Positions 34,489-43,654 of a stretch of DNA of 44,085 bases are shown piece after piece. Under the pieces are notes generated by a model. The model searched no databases. It saw only the letters and a list, made by a program, of their open reading frames with translations, and was not told the DNA's origin. The translations under genes were made by a program, and so were the position numbers. The stretch is from contig JAFIFG010000096.1 of the NCBI GenBank assembly GCA_020832135.1, forward strand, positions 1 to 44,085. Reading direction: 5' to 3'. Position 1 is the stretch's first letter. The number at the start of each line of letters is the position of its first letter. The DNA is from Clostridiaceae bacterium (GTDB taxonomy: Bacteria; Bacillota; Clostridia; Peptostreptococcales; Natronincolaceae).

Positions 34489-35082
34489 TTATTTTTCAAG
34501 TTTTTCTATTAATTTTTTGCCTATATTATAGGAATTTTGTAGTGTTGCATTATCATGTACAATAGGATGTTTGTCAACATTACTAATGAGAAGACTGCCT
34601 TCCCAGTTAGTATTAACGGACTTGAAAAATAGTTCCATAATAGGAAAAGTAGCATGAAAAAGATTTGGTTCCTCTGGCATGCCAGCGGTGCAAATGAAGT
34701 AGCCCAGTCTTAGTTTCGACTTATCAATTAAGGAATTGTTAAGAATATATTTGCTAGACCAAATGGCTTGATTACGATCAATGATAGATTTTAACTGTCC
34801 ACTAATGCTGTTAAAATAAAGAGGTGAGGATACAATAATTATATCTGCTTTATCAAACTTTTCATAAATATCATTCATCCCATCCTTTAAGACACAACCT
34901 CGTTTTCTTGTACATCCATCACAGGCTTTACATGATTGGATAGCAAGTTTATCAGCATAGAGTTTTTCTATAGAAACTGAAGAATTGCCATGATTCTCTA
35001 TTCCCTCTAGCATAGAAGTCACTAAAGCATCATTATTTTTACCCTTCCTAGGACTACCTACAATAGCTAATACATGCAACAT
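34489..35082 (-). CDS. Flavodoxin-fold NAD(P)H-dependent FMN reductase
   Basis: A 197-aa protein. The FMN phosphate loop is GSPRKGKNND near the N-terminus, and the second flavin motif is SSPLYFNSISGQLKSIIDR. Between them lies a cysteine cluster, CKACDGCTRKRGC, seen in multimeric iron-sulfur flavoprotein-like reductases of clostridia and archaea; it may hold an iron-sulfur cluster. The electron acceptor is unknown. Confidence 0.88.
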   Translation of the reverse strand: MLHVLAIVGSPRKGKNNDALVTSMLEGIENHGNSSVSIEKLYADKLAIQSCKACDGCTRKRGCVLKDGMNDIYEKFDKADIIIVSSPLYFNSISGQLKSIIDRNQAIWSSKYILNNSLIDKSKLRLGYFICTAGMPEEPNLFHATFPIMELFFKSVNTNWEGSLLISNVDKHPIVHDNATLQNSYNIGKKLIEKLEK

Positions 35083-35194
35083 ATTATATACCCCCTATAA
35101 ATTTTCCAAAGGAAAACTATTTTATACATCTTTATACGTCTATTTTAACATGAAATCAATCATATAGATAAAAAACTTTGTTCTCAATTATACT

Positions 35195-35232
35195 AAAAAG
35201 CTATGCTGTATTAAATAACAGCATAGCTTTTT
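35195..35232 (-). terminator. Hairpin terminator downstream of the DUF1622 gene
   Basis: The perfect 15-bp stem aaaaagctatgctgt / acagcatagcttttt has an 8-nt loop and ends in a T run on the minus strand. It is the likely end of the minus-strand DUF1622 transcript. Confidence 0.85.
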
Positions 35233-35324
35233 AACTGATAAACCCCTTCTAACAAATATAATGTTTTTCACACGATTAAGGGTGGCCTATAGTATTTCTC
35301 CTATACCTGTGTCTATTTCAAAAT

Positions 35325-35699
35325 CTACTGTTCTTTTTTTCTTTTGTTTTCAGTGAAGGTATGTAACTCTTCATCTTGATGGATTTCTGAAGAAATCTCC
35401 CAATGTATAACAAAGGTAAGTATAACTCTTAAAACAATGATGGCACCTAGTACCATAATTTCATCCATTGTACGAACCAAAATAGTTCTTAAAATTTCTC
35501 CCCCGAGCTTGAATTCCAAGCCTAAGGCTAGACCTTTAGCTAGCTCTATCTTAATACAGGTGTCATTAAAGGTTAATTTAGCTTTTATATATTGTATAAA
35601 ACTTCTTATTGAAGAAAAAGCAATGATAAATACACCTATGGCTTCTAATAAATGAACTATATAAATTGCTATAGCTTCAAGAAAATGTTCAATCATCAA
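35325..35699 (-). CDS. DUF1622 membrane protein
   Basis: A 124-aa protein with three hydrophobic segments. GVFIIAFSSIRSFIQYI, AKGLALGLEFKLGGEILRTI and the helix after DEIMVLGAIIVLRVILTF match DUF1622. It ends in a charged, lysine-rich tail. Its function is unknown, though it is conserved across many bacteria. It appears monocistronic, with its own terminator. Confidence 0.88.
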   Translation of the reverse strand: MMIEHFLEAIAIYIVHLLEAIGVFIIAFSSIRSFIQYIKAKLTFNDTCIKIELAKGLALGLEFKLGGEILRTILVRTMDEIMVLGAIIVLRVILTFVIHWEISSEIHQDEELHTFTENKRKKEQ

Positions 35700-35758
35700 A
35701 TACCCCCTACAAAATTATTAGATGTAATTAGTATACCCAAAGATATCTCAACAAATTA

Positions 35759-35784
35759 AATCCCATTGTAAAGACAATGGGATT
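35759..35784 (-). terminator. Terminator of the ytaF-like gene
   Basis: The perfect 11-bp stem aatcccattgt / acaatgggatt has a 4-nt loop and lies just after the minus-strand stop. Confidence 0.8.
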
Positions 35785-35805
35785 AGTAGGGCATCATATT
35801 TTAAA

Positions 35806-36441
35806 CTATATAATTTGTACAATAGCTAATATAATCAATATACATCCGGGTATAAAAGCTGTTTTTTCTTTCAATAGGGTTGCTATATAATTTCTTCCCA
35901 CATGAATTCCTGTCAATAGAAAGATTAGGTTCATAATAGCAACTAAAATTAAAGTAAATAGAATTAAGTAAATAGAAGAAAGTGAAACTGCAACTCCTAT
36001 TGCTAAGGAATCAATAGCCAAGGCGATTCCTAGCAAAACAGCTTCTTTGGTATCTATTACACCTGAAGTATCCCAATCGGCCCGTGAAGGATCCCTCAAG
36101 ATATTAATAGCAATTCCTAAAGAATCAATACTAATAACGGCTATAGAGATGGGATTTTGAAGCTTTTCCTTAGGAAATTTATAGTTTAGCCAGCCTTGAA
36201 TCAAAAACCAAGTACCGATGCAAAATAAAATGCTGGCACCTACAATATCTGTGACTACTTCCGGCACCACTCTGGTTAATAGATTACCAGCAAAAAAACC
36301 CACACTCAAGAGTGTCACTGAAATAAGATCAAGTATAATAAGAGAACGGATAGGAACTTTAATATTTTTAATACCATAAGCAATACCAACACTAAGGCTA
36401 TCCATACTAATGGCTATAGCAATCAAAAGACCTTGAAGCAT
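35806..36441 (-). CDS. ytaF: Sporulation membrane protein YtaF (MntP-like)
   Basis: A 211-aa protein with six hydrophobic segments arranged as two MntP-type halves, each opening with an acidic membrane motif: AIAISMDSLSVGIAYGI and ALAIDSLAIGVAVS, with a further ISIDSLGIAI between them. YtaF is a sporulation-associated member of the manganese-exporter-like family; the ion carried is uncertain. A good AGGAGG precedes the ATG. It is divergent from the riboflavin operon. Confidence 0.88.
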   Translation of the reverse strand: MLQGLLIAIAISMDSLSVGIAYGIKNIKVPIRSLIILDLISVTLLSVGFFAGNLLTRVVPEVVTDIVGASILFCIGTWFLIQGWLNYKFPKEKLQNPISIAVISIDSLGIAINILRDPSRADWDTSGVIDTKEAVLLGIALAIDSLAIGVAVSLSSIYLILFTLILVAIMNLIFLLTGIHVGRNYIATLLKEKTAFIPGCILIILAIVQII

Positions 36442-36548
36442 AAGACCCCTCCTTAAGATGTATCTCCCTATTATATTATGTTAATAGAAGGGAGAGGTGA
36501 CAAAATAGAAAAGGCAAATAACTAATATTAATTATTAAAGAAAAATGC

Positions 36549-36577
36549 TTGTATGCTAAAAATATATATGGTAATAT
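36549..36577 (+). promoter_or_regulatory. Probable promoter of the riboflavin operon
   Basis: TTGTAT and TAATAT are 17 nt apart, about 30 nt before the FMN riboswitch. The match to the housekeeping consensus is fair. Confidence 0.55.
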
Positions 36578-36607
36578 AAAATTATTACAATAAAATAAAT
36601 TTTAATA

Positions 36608-36725
36608 CTTTCGGGGCAGGGCGAAATTCCCTACCGGCGGTGACGTATACTACGAAGCCCGCGAGCCGTATGGCTGATCTGGTGAGATTCCAGAGCCGAC
36701 AGTAAAGTCTGGATGGAAGAAGGTA
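36608..36725 (+). ncRNA. FMN riboswitch (RFN element)
   Basis: The conserved RFN blocks are all present: ggggcagggcgaaattccct, accggcggtgac, agcccgcgagcc, gatctggtgagattccag, then gccgacagtaaagtctggat. FMN binding to this aptamer should promote formation of the terminator at 36850-36875 and so shut off the rib genes. Confidence 0.97.
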
Positions 36726-36775
36726 TAATAAATGCTATTATAATATTTATGGTAGTTTGAGTTAAAGGTGGTTTT

Positions 36776-36817
36776 ATGAAAATACTTCTTGATGACACTT
36801 TATCCTATCAAATTTAA
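36776..36817 (+). CDS. Possible 13-aa leader peptide
   Basis: The frame MKILLDDTLSYQI follows AAAGGTGG at a 5-nt spacing, between the riboswitch aptamer and its terminator. Translation here could influence the folding of the expression platform. It may equally be chance. Confidence 0.25.
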   Translation: MKILLDDTLSYQI

Positions 36818-36849
36818 GTAGCTTTATTGATATATAGACAAAAACAATC

Positions 36850-36875
36850 ATGCCCCGAGGTTATACTCGGGGTAT
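36850..36875 (+). terminator. Riboswitch-controlled terminator
   Basis: The stem gccccgag / ctcggggt is followed by attttatttt, 125 nt after the aptamer and 49 nt before ribD. Its position fits premature termination of the rib operon when FMN is high. Confidence 0.85.
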
Positions 36876-36923
36876 TTTATTTTGCATAAAAAGGTAAACT
36901 AATGAAAAAACGGAGGTGAGTAT

Positions 36924-38024
36924 ATGGATAAGAGCTACATGCAGAGGGCTCTGGATTTAGCAAAATTAGGTTGGGGGAAAACACGGCCTAATCCGTTGGT
37001 TGGGGCTGTTATAGTAAAGGAAGAGAACATTATTGCTGAGGGATATCATCATTTTTATGGCGGGGACCATGCTGAAGTAGATGCTCTTAAAAAAATAAAC
37101 TTTTCAGCAGAAGGGGCTACTATATATGTTAATCTTGAACCCTGTTCCCATTATGGTAAAACACCTCCATGTGTAGAAGCAATCATTAAAAGCAAAATAA
37201 AAAAGGTAGTTATAGGATTGAAGGACCCAAATCCCAAGGTTGCTGGTAGAGGCATAAAAATTTTACAGGAGCATGGCATTGAAGTAGTTACGGGGATGCT
37301 AGAAGAAGAATCAAGAAGATTAAATGAAATTTTTATAAAGCACATAACAACTAATATGCCATTTTGTATTTTAAAAACTGCCATGACACTGGATGGAAAG
37401 ATTGCTACCCATACTGGAGATTCAAAATGGATCACCAATGAAGAATCTAGGGCATATGTTCACCATATTAGAGATAGGGTATCTGGAATTATGGTGGGGA
37501 TATCTACTGCTTTAAAAGATGATCCTCAGTTAAATACTAGGATACCAGGGAAAGACGTTAGTCAACCCATAAGAATCATAGTGGATACAAAAGGGAGAAT
37601 GCCATTAGATGCAAATGTAGTAAAGACTGTAAAAGAACAATCAACTATTTTGGCAACAACACATATGGCACAGCAGGAAAAATTACTACAGCTTCAAAAA
37701 CTAGGAGTAGATATATTAATAGTTCCTGAGGAAAATGGAAGAGTAAATCTAAAAGAATTAATGATGCATCTAGGCAAGAGAAAAATAGATAGTGTTTTAC
37801 TTGAAGGTGGAGGAACCCTTAATTATTCTGCTCTAGAGGAAGGTATAGTAGATAAAGCCCTTTGTTTTATCGCTCCTAAAATCATAGGAGGGTCACAAGC
37901 TATTACTTCTGTAGAAGGTAAAGGGAAACGATTTGTAAAGGATGCATTTATTTTGAAAGATATATCTCTGCATAACTTTCAAGAGGATATATTAATAGAA
38001 GGGTACATTAGGAGGGGAGAATAA
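36924..38024 (+). CDS. ribD: Bifunctional riboflavin deaminase/reductase
   Basis: A 366-aa protein with CGGAGGTGAG before its ATG. The N-terminal deaminase has RPNPLVGAVIV, the zinc histidine and glutamate in HAEVDAL, and PCSHYGKTPPC. The C-terminal reductase (from about residue 146) has KTAMTLDGKIAT, GDSKWITN and LLEGGGTLNYS. It converts the GTP-derived diaminohydroxy-pyrimidine to 5-amino-6-ribitylamino-uracil phosphate. It is the first gene of the rib operon, and its stop abuts ribE. Confidence 0.97.
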   Translation: MDKSYMQRALDLAKLGWGKTRPNPLVGAVIVKEENIIAEGYHHFYGGDHAEVDALKKINFSAEGATIYVNLEPCSHYGKTPPCVEAIIKSKIKKVVIGLKDPNPKVAGRGIKILQEHGIEVVTGMLEEESRRLNEIFIKHITTNMPFCILKTAMTLDGKIATHTGDSKWITNEESRAYVHHIRDRVSGIMVGISTALKDDPQLNTRIPGKDVSQPIRIIVDTKGRMPLDANVVKTVKEQSTILATTHMAQQEKLLQLQKLGVDILIVPEENGRVNLKELMMHLGKRKIDSVLLEGGGTLNYSALEEGIVDKALCFIAPKIIGGSQAITSVEGKGKRFVKDAFILKDISLHNFQEDILIEGYIRRGE

Positions 38025-38025
38025 T

Positions 38026-38679
38026 ATGTTTACTGGCATTATTGAAGAAATTGGAAAGATTAAAAAAATAAATACAAGTATGGATGGAGCTAGTATTACT
38101 ATTGTGGCCCATAAGGTTTTGGAAGGTGTGAAGTTAGGAGATAGCATTGCCACTAATGGAGTTTGTCTAACGGTAAATCATTTCGATGCTTCTAGCTTTA
38201 CTGTAGATGTAATGGCAGAAACCATGAGGAGAAGTAATTTAAAAAATTTTGATATAGGTAGTCCTGTTAACTTAGAAAGAGCTTTAGCTGTAGGAGATAG
38301 ACTAGGGGGGCACCTTGTTAGTGGACATATAGATGATGTAGGAATAATAAGCAACTATCGACAGGAGGACAATGCTGTTTGGATTACCATAAATACTTCT
38401 ACTGAAATTCTAAAATATATTGTGTTGAAGGGATCTATAGCTATAGATGGAGTTAGCCTTACGGTAGCCCATGTAGATGAAAAGAGTTTTAAGGTATCTA
38501 TTATACCTCATACTAGGGATGAGACAACCCTTATAGATAAAGGGGTGGGAGAGTTAGTTAATTTAGAGTGTGACATGATTGGTAAGTATATAGAAAAGTT
38601 TATGACTTTTACGGATAAGCAGAAAGCCAAAAAGGATATTAGTATGGATTTTTTAACACAACACGGCTTTGCTAAATAA
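38026..38679 (+). CDS. ribE: Riboflavin synthase alpha subunit
   Basis: A 217-aa protein with two similar lumazine-binding halves, one beginning [10 protein letters not shown] and the other after [13 protein letters not shown]. The [11 protein letters not shown] and [11 protein letters not shown] motifs occur once in each half, as expected. It dismutates two dimethyl-ribityllumazine molecules to riboflavin. It starts 1 nt after the ribD stop, so translational coupling is likely. Confidence 0.97.
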   Translation: MFTGIIEEIGKIKKINTSMDGASITIVAHKVLEGVKLGDSIATNGVCLTVNHFDASSFTVDVMAETMRRSNLKNFDIGSPVNLERALAVGDRLGGHLVSGHIDDVGIISNYRQEDNAVWITINTSTEILKYIVLKGSIAIDGVSLTVAHVDEKSFKVSIIPHTRDETTLIDKGVGELVNLECDMIGKYIEKFMTFTDKQKAKKDISMDFLTQHGFAK

Positions 38680-38693
38680 AGGAGGATAAAAAA

Positions 38694-39908
38694 ATGTCGT
38701 TTAAATTCAACACTATTGAAGAAGCATTGGAAGATATCAAGGCTGGAAAGATGATTGTTGTTGTAGATGATGAAGATAGAGAAAATGAAGGGGATTTAGT
38801 TGCAGCTGCAGAATTTATTACTCCTGAAACAATCAATTTTATGGCGAAATATGGTAGAGGATTAATCTGTATGCCGATGATGGAAGAAAAAATAAAACAA
38901 TTAGATTTACCTCAAATGGTAAAAACCAATACCGATGAATATGGTACTGCTTTTACTGTCTCTATTGATGCAGAAGAAACTACTACAGGAATATCCGCCT
39001 ACGAAAGGGCATTGACAATAAAAAAAGCTATGTCCAAAGATGCTAAACCAAAGGATTTTAAAAGACCAGGCCATATATTCCCTTTAGCAGCTAAAGATGG
39101 AGGAGTATTAAAAAGAGCGGGACACACAGAAGCATCAGTAGACTTAGCTAAGATGGCAGGATTGGAACCAGTTGGTGTAATTTGCGAAATCATGAGTGAA
39201 GATGGGACAATGGCTAGAGTTCCTGAATTGATGGAGTTTGTAAAGGAACATAATCTGAAATTTATTACCATTGCAGACTTAATTGCCTATAGAAGAAAAA
39301 ATGAAAAAATAGTAGAACGAGTGACAGAAGCCTATATGCCTACTAAGTATGGAGAGTTTAAAATTTTGGGTTATGTAAACAAAGTGAATAGAGAGCATCA
39401 TGTTGCGTTGGTAAAGGGAGATATTTCAGAAGAGGATTCAGTAATGGTCAGAGTACATTCTGAATGCTTGACAGGGGATGCCTTTGGTTCGTTAAGATGT
39501 GACTGTGGGGATCAATTTGGTGAAGCCATGGAAAAGATCAATAAAGAAGGCAAGGGTGTTTTATTATACATGAGACAAGAAGGTAGAGGTATAGGGCTTA
39601 TTAATAAGCTAAAGGCCTATGCGCTTCAGGATGAAGGCTATGATACAGTAGAAGCTAATTTAGCTCTAGGCTTCCCAGAGGATATGCGAGATTATGGTGT
39701 AGGAGCACAAATACTAACAGATATTGGTATAAAGAAAATAAAGCTAATGACCAATAATCCTAAAAAATTAGTAGGCTTAGAAGGACATGGCTTAGAGTTA
39801 GTAGATAGAGTACCTATTCAGATGAATCACAATGAAAGAAATGAACATTACTTAAAAACAAAACAAGAGAAGCTTGGGCATCTATTAAAATTTAAGGAGG
39901 AACAATAA
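38694..39908 (+). CDS. ribBA: Bifunctional DHBP synthase/GTP cyclohydrolase II
   Basis: A 404-aa protein. The N-terminal half has the DHBP synthase motifs [11 protein letters not shown] and [10 protein letters not shown]. The C-terminal half is GTP cyclohydrolase II with the zinc site [17 protein letters not shown] and RQEGRGIGL. It supplies both precursors of riboflavin, from ribulose 5-phosphate and GTP. AGGAGG lies 8 nt before the ATG. Confidence 0.98.
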   Translation: MSFKFNTIEEALEDIKAGKMIVVVDDEDRENEGDLVAAAEFITPETINFMAKYGRGLICMPMMEEKIKQLDLPQMVKTNTDEYGTAFTVSIDAEETTTGISAYERALTIKKAMSKDAKPKDFKRPGHIFPLAAKDGGVLKRAGHTEASVDLAKMAGLEPVGVICEIMSEDGTMARVPELMEFVKEHNLKFITIADLIAYRRKNEKIVERVTEAYMPTKYGEFKILGYVNKVNREHHVALVKGDISEEDSVMVRVHSECLTGDAFGSLRCDCGDQFGEAMEKINKEGKGVLLYMRQEGRGIGLINKLKAYALQDEGYDTVEANLALGFPEDMRDYGVGAQILTDIGIKKIKLMTNNPKKLVGLEGHGLELVDRVPIQMNHNERNEHYLKTKQEKLGHLLKFKEEQ

Positions 39909-39910
39909 AG

Positions 39911-40375
39911 ATGAAAATTTATGAGGGAAAGTTAACTAGTAAAGGTTTGAAAATTGGTATTGTTATCGGAAGGTTTAATGAGTTTATAGGAAGTAAGCTT
40001 CTAGATGGTGCTATTGATGCCATCAGAAGACATGGGGGAGATGAGGAAAATATAAGTATTACGTGGGTACCGGGGGCTTTTGAAATTCCATTAGCAGCTA
40101 AAAAAATAGCTAAGTCACAAAATTATGATGCTGTTATTTGCTTAGGAGCAGTTATTAGAGGAAATACACCACATTTTGATTATGTAGCTAGCGAGGTTAC
40201 AAAAGGAGTGGCTCAAGTAGGGTTGGAGTTAGAAATTCCTGTTGTATTTGGGGTGCTTACCACCGATTCTATCGAACAAGCAATTGAAAGAGCAGGAACA
40301 AAAGCAGGTAATAAGGGATTTGAGGCTGCGGTAACAGCTATTGAAATGGCAAATTTATTAAAAGAATTACAGTAG
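39911..40375 (+). CDS. ribH: 6,7-dimethyl-8-ribityllumazine synthase
   Basis: A 154-aa protein of normal length. [43 protein letters not shown] with the catalytic histidine, and [12 protein letters not shown] are diagnostic. It condenses the pyrimidine and butanone phosphate made by RibD and RibBA and passes the product to RibE. It is the last gene of the operon. Confidence 0.98.
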   Translation: MKIYEGKLTSKGLKIGIVIGRFNEFIGSKLLDGAIDAIRRHGGDEENISITWVPGAFEIPLAAKKIAKSQNYDAVICLGAVIRGNTPHFDYVASEVTKGVAQVGLELEIPVVFGVLTTDSIEQAIERAGTKAGNKGFEAAVTAIEMANLLKELQ

Positions 40376-40453
40376 ACTAAGTACTACATTTAAGAAAAGA
40401 GCACTTCTACAATTCGGTGGGAGTCAGGATTTCCTCTGAATTAATCTCCATAT

Positions 40454-40487
40454 AAAATAGAGAGATGATTAATTATCTCTCTATTTT
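40454..40487 (+). terminator. Terminator of the riboflavin operon
   Basis: The perfect 13-bp stem aaaatagagagat / atctctctatttt has an 8-nt loop, 78 nt after the ribH stop. The rest of the 283-bp gap up to the next gene is AT-rich with no gene that I can see. Confidence 0.85.
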
Positions 40488-40658
40488 ATTGGCAATTTTC
40501 AGCAATATAGTAGTTGTTATTGAATTTTTTATTTGAATATCATATAATTATAATGTTAAATTAATAACCAAATTTTGCAATTATTATATTTTTTTTGCTT
40601 ATTACTAGATAATGCTGAACAATGTAAAGTTTAAAATATAAGATAAGGGGGTAAAATA

Positions 40659-41972
40659 ATGGAAAAATCTATGGATTTAAAAGCTCGGGTTCAAGAAAAG
40701 AGCAGTGAGGATGGGAAAATGCAAGCGATACCAGTTAGTGAAGATACGAAGTATTTAGTTATGCTTGCCTATGCAGTTTTTGTTCTGGCATCAGCATTTG
40801 TTTTTAATAGTTTTCATGAAATTATAGGAGGTATGAAAGATATCATTGTAGCACCAGGTATATTGGTAACTGATTATATGGTTATTGGAAATATAGGTGC
40901 TTCTTTATTCAATAGTGGGTTGTTAATGCTAGCAGCTTTAGTAATAGCGAGAAAGAGTCAGGCCAATATGAATGGTCCTGTAATTGCAGCTATTTTAACT
41001 ATTGGAGGATTCGCCCTTTTTGGGAAAAATATTTATAATGTGTGGAGTGTTATCTTAGGGGTTTACATTCACTCTTTAGTTCATAAGGAAAAGTTTAATA
41101 AATTTATTTTAGTTGCATTTTTTGGAACGGCATTAGGGCCACTTGTGGGTCAGGTTAGCTTTGGGTATGGGTTTTCTCCTGCTCTAGCTATCGTTGCCGC
41201 TAATGCAGCTGGAATCTTAGCGGGATTTGTACTACCTTCATTGGCCAGTCACTTTGTTAAATTTCATCAAGGGTTCAACTTATACAACATAGGTTTTACG
41301 GCGGGTATTACAGGAACATTTTTCATGGTAGTATTTAGAGCATTTGGTTTGCAACATGATACAGTACTAATTGTAGCGGAGGGACATAACTCGGTATTCG
41401 GAATCTACTTGTCTGTATTATTTGCATCTATGATTGTTATGGGTTTTTTATTTAATGATAAAAGCTTTAAGGGATATAAAGATCTCTTAAAACATCCTGG
41501 ACGATTGGTAGCGGATTTTGTAACATTAAACGGTTTTGGGTTATCCTTTATTAATATGGGTATACTTGGATTAATAACAACTTCATATATACTATTAGTA
41601 AATGGTGAATTAAATGGACCAATTATTGGTGGGATATTTACTGTAGTAGGATTTGGTGCTTTTGGTAAGCACACAAAGAATGTAATGCCTATATTGATAG
41701 GGGTGTATATAGCCACCTTGCTTCAAATATGGGATGTTAATTCTACTGGAGCACTATTAGCGGCTCTCTTTGGCACCACTCTAGCACCTATATCAGGACA
41801 ATTTGGTTGGAAATTTGGTATTGTAGCAGGTTTCTTACACATGGCGATGGTTATGAATGTAGGGATTTTACATGGAGGTATGAATTTATACAACAACGGC
41901 TTCTCGGGAGGTATAGTGGCTGCTACTCTTGTGCCAATAATTGAATCCTTTAAATCCAATAAGGAGGAATAA
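40659..41972 (+). CDS. DUF1576 multi-pass membrane protein with internal duplication
   Basis: A 437-aa protein with about ten or more hydrophobic segments and the features of DUF1576. The two halves repeat one another: NGPVIAAILTIGGFALFGKN vs NGPIIGGIFTVVGFGAFGKH; VILGVYI vs ILIGVYI; FFGTALGPLVGQ vs LFGTTLAPISGQ; FHQGFNLYNIGFTAGI vs LHGGMNLYNNGFSGGI. This suggests an inverted or parallel two-repeat transporter or channel. Its function is unknown. A small soluble partner follows after 6 nt. Confidence 0.88.
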   Translation: MEKSMDLKARVQEKSSEDGKMQAIPVSEDTKYLVMLAYAVFVLASAFVFNSFHEIIGGMKDIIVAPGILVTDYMVIGNIGASLFNSGLLMLAALVIARKSQANMNGPVIAAILTIGGFALFGKNIYNVWSVILGVYIHSLVHKEKFNKFILVAFFGTALGPLVGQVSFGYGFSPALAIVAANAAGILAGFVLPSLASHFVKFHQGFNLYNIGFTAGITGTFFMVVFRAFGLQHDTVLIVAEGHNSVFGIYLSVLFASMIVMGFLFNDKSFKGYKDLLKHPGRLVADFVTLNGFGLSFINMGILGLITTSYILLVNGELNGPIIGGIFTVVGFGAFGKHTKNVMPILIGVYIATLLQIWDVNSTGALLAALFGTTLAPISGQFGWKFGIVAGFLHMAMVMNVGILHGGMNLYNNGFSGGIVAATLVPIIESFKSNKEE

Positions 41973-41978
41973 ATAGAA

Positions 41979-42320
41979 GTGAAACGAGATAAAACAAAAC
42001 TGATTAATATGATAGGTGAATTAATTGGTTTTTACTTCAAAATTGGCATAATGGATATGGATGTTAATCTACAACAGGGTGAAAAAGAAACAATAATCAC
42101 TCTAGAGGGTGATTGTAGCAATCCACCTATTGAAAAATTAGAGGAATTGAAGGAACTTTTAAATACTCCGCGACAAGCGGAGGTAGAAGATTATTATTCA
42201 AAATTGCTAGGGGATGACCATGACTATCAAGAACTAAACTTGTTAGGTGCGATGGTTGATAAGGCATCAGTAGATTATGAAAATAACAAATTAAAAATTA
42301 CTGTGTATAAAAAAGAATAA
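41979..42320 (+). CDS. Small acidic partner of the DUF1576 protein
   Basis: A 113-aa soluble protein with a GTG start and AAGGAGG 11 nt upstream, overlapping the end of the membrane gene's last codons. It begins KLINMIGELIGFYFKIGIMD, has a beta-strand QGEKETIITLEGDC, then an acidic helix KLEELKELLNTPRQAEVEDY. I do not recognise a family. Tight coupling suggests a cytoplasmic subunit or regulator of the DUF1576 protein. Confidence 0.7.
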   Translation: MKRDKTKLINMIGELIGFYFKIGIMDMDVNLQQGEKETIITLEGDCSNPPIEKLEELKELLNTPRQAEVEDYYSKLLGDDHDYQELNLLGAMVDKASVDYENNKLKITVYKKE

Positions 42321-42337
42321 AATGCAAATGCTAACTT

Positions 42338-42374
42338 TAAAAGCCTTCTGAGTTAATACATCAGAAGGCTTTTA
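42338..42374 (+). terminator. Terminator after the DUF1576 operon
   Basis: The perfect 14-bp stem taaaagccttctga / tcagaaggctttta has a 9-nt loop, 17 nt after the stop codon. Confidence 0.88.
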
Positions 42375-42527
42375 AATAGGGCTTTAAAAAATGTACATTA
42401 TATATAGTATAATATAGTACAAACTTTTGATTGAAATGTTTATCTGTTAGTTGAATACTTACTTCTTTGAGGAAATTTCATGTTTCCTAACCATTGATTT
42501 TTCTAAATTTTATTAAACACAAAAAGG

Positions 42528-42612
42528 GGTTTCGCCTCATTATGTCGAATATATTAAGTGACCAAACCAAATAAACCGACAAGGAGCGAAACCACTTAAT
42601 GTATATTCGACA
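42528..42612 (+). promoter_or_regulatory. Inverted repeats that sequester the transposase start codon
   Basis: tgtcgaatatattaagtg (42543-42560) is complementary, with a 2-nt bulge, to the DNA from 42593 to 42612, which contains the transposase ATG at 42599. A second pair, ggtttcgc (42528-42535) and gcgaaacc (42586-42593), lies alongside. A transcript reading in from outside could fold to hide the start, while one starting inside would not, as known for several insertion sequences. Confidence 0.55.
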
Positions 42613-43654
42613 AATGACGCTGATTTCCTTTGAACAAATCATAGAATTTCAGCAAGAAACTAAATTAGAAATGATTTTATCTCAAATTGGTGTATCTAAG
42701 TTAGCTAGTTCTTTAAGAAAACCCAGTAATTTAAAAGGTCCTAAAGGATATGAAACTACATCTATAATATATGCTCTAATTGCCATGCAAATAGAAAAGA
42801 TTCAAAATGTAAAAGAGCTAAATATCATCGATGGAGATCATATTTCTATTGATTCAACTAAGCTAGATTCCTATGAAGCTGCAAAGCCTAAAAAAGATAT
42901 TATAGATGATGATACTAATCCTAACTGGGGGATGAAACGTGACACTAATGGAAATAACATAAGATGGTTTGGTTGGAAGCTTCATATTTTATGTGATTCC
43001 AAAAGTGAATTGCCTTTAGATATTCTAATAACCCCAACTAGCGTTTATGATAGTACTGTTGCTACAAATATGATCAATGACTTTCTTGAAAAGTATAAAT
43101 CTGTATTTACCCCTAGTTACTATGCTATGGATTCTGGTTATGATTTTGAGTATGTTTATGAGAACATAGTCAATAAATATAATGCCATTCCAATTATTGC
43201 CTATAAACCTAGGGGAAGTTATGCTCCTCCCGAAGGACTAGATGAAGACTTTGATCCTGTATGTTCAGCAGGATACAAATTAGTCTACTGGGGTAAAGAT
43301 AAAAACTATCTAAAGTTTAGATGTCCTCATGCAGTAGGTAAATGTAATTGTCCACATGGAATGAGTTGGTGCTCATCTTCTAACTATGGCTATACGCTTA
43401 AACTCGATTACAAAGAAAACCGAAGACTACATGGTGATCCTTATAAGATCCTCGGATGAATGGAAAAACAATATGATAAAAGAACATCCGTTGAAAGATG
43501 TAACAGCAGACTTAAAGAATATCTTAATTTAAACAATATTAGATCTAAGGGTATTAAAAAGGCTAAAATTCATGCACTACTTAACTGTATAGCTTTAGTA
43601 GTAGGGACAATTGTAGTAAATTCAAGTAAGTCATTAAATATTGCAGCTGAATAA
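42599..43654 (+). pseudogene. DDE transposase, inactivated
   Basis: The start gives 286 residues up to a TGA at 43457-43459, and the same frame continues with MEKQYDKRTSVERCNSRLKE to 43654. The DDE elements are visible: DGDHISIDSTKLDS, the AMDSGYD region and the glutamate in SVERCNSRLKE. A normal relative would have tryptophan or another residue at the TGA. There also seems to be an internal deletion after KIQNVKEL, where the usual middle region of this transposase type is missing and NIIDGDHIS follows directly. It is a dead copy of an IS1182/IS4-like element. Confidence 0.75.

Noticed and set aside
40376-40453. Possible structured RNA between ribH and the next gene
   Set aside because: Only weak aattc/gaatt pairing is visible; no known riboswitch core is present, and the clear hairpin that follows is a simple terminator.
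43457-43459. In-frame TGA in the transposase as a selenocysteine codon
   Set aside because: Transposases have no redox cysteine here and the gene also has an internal deletion, so it is a nonsense lesion.
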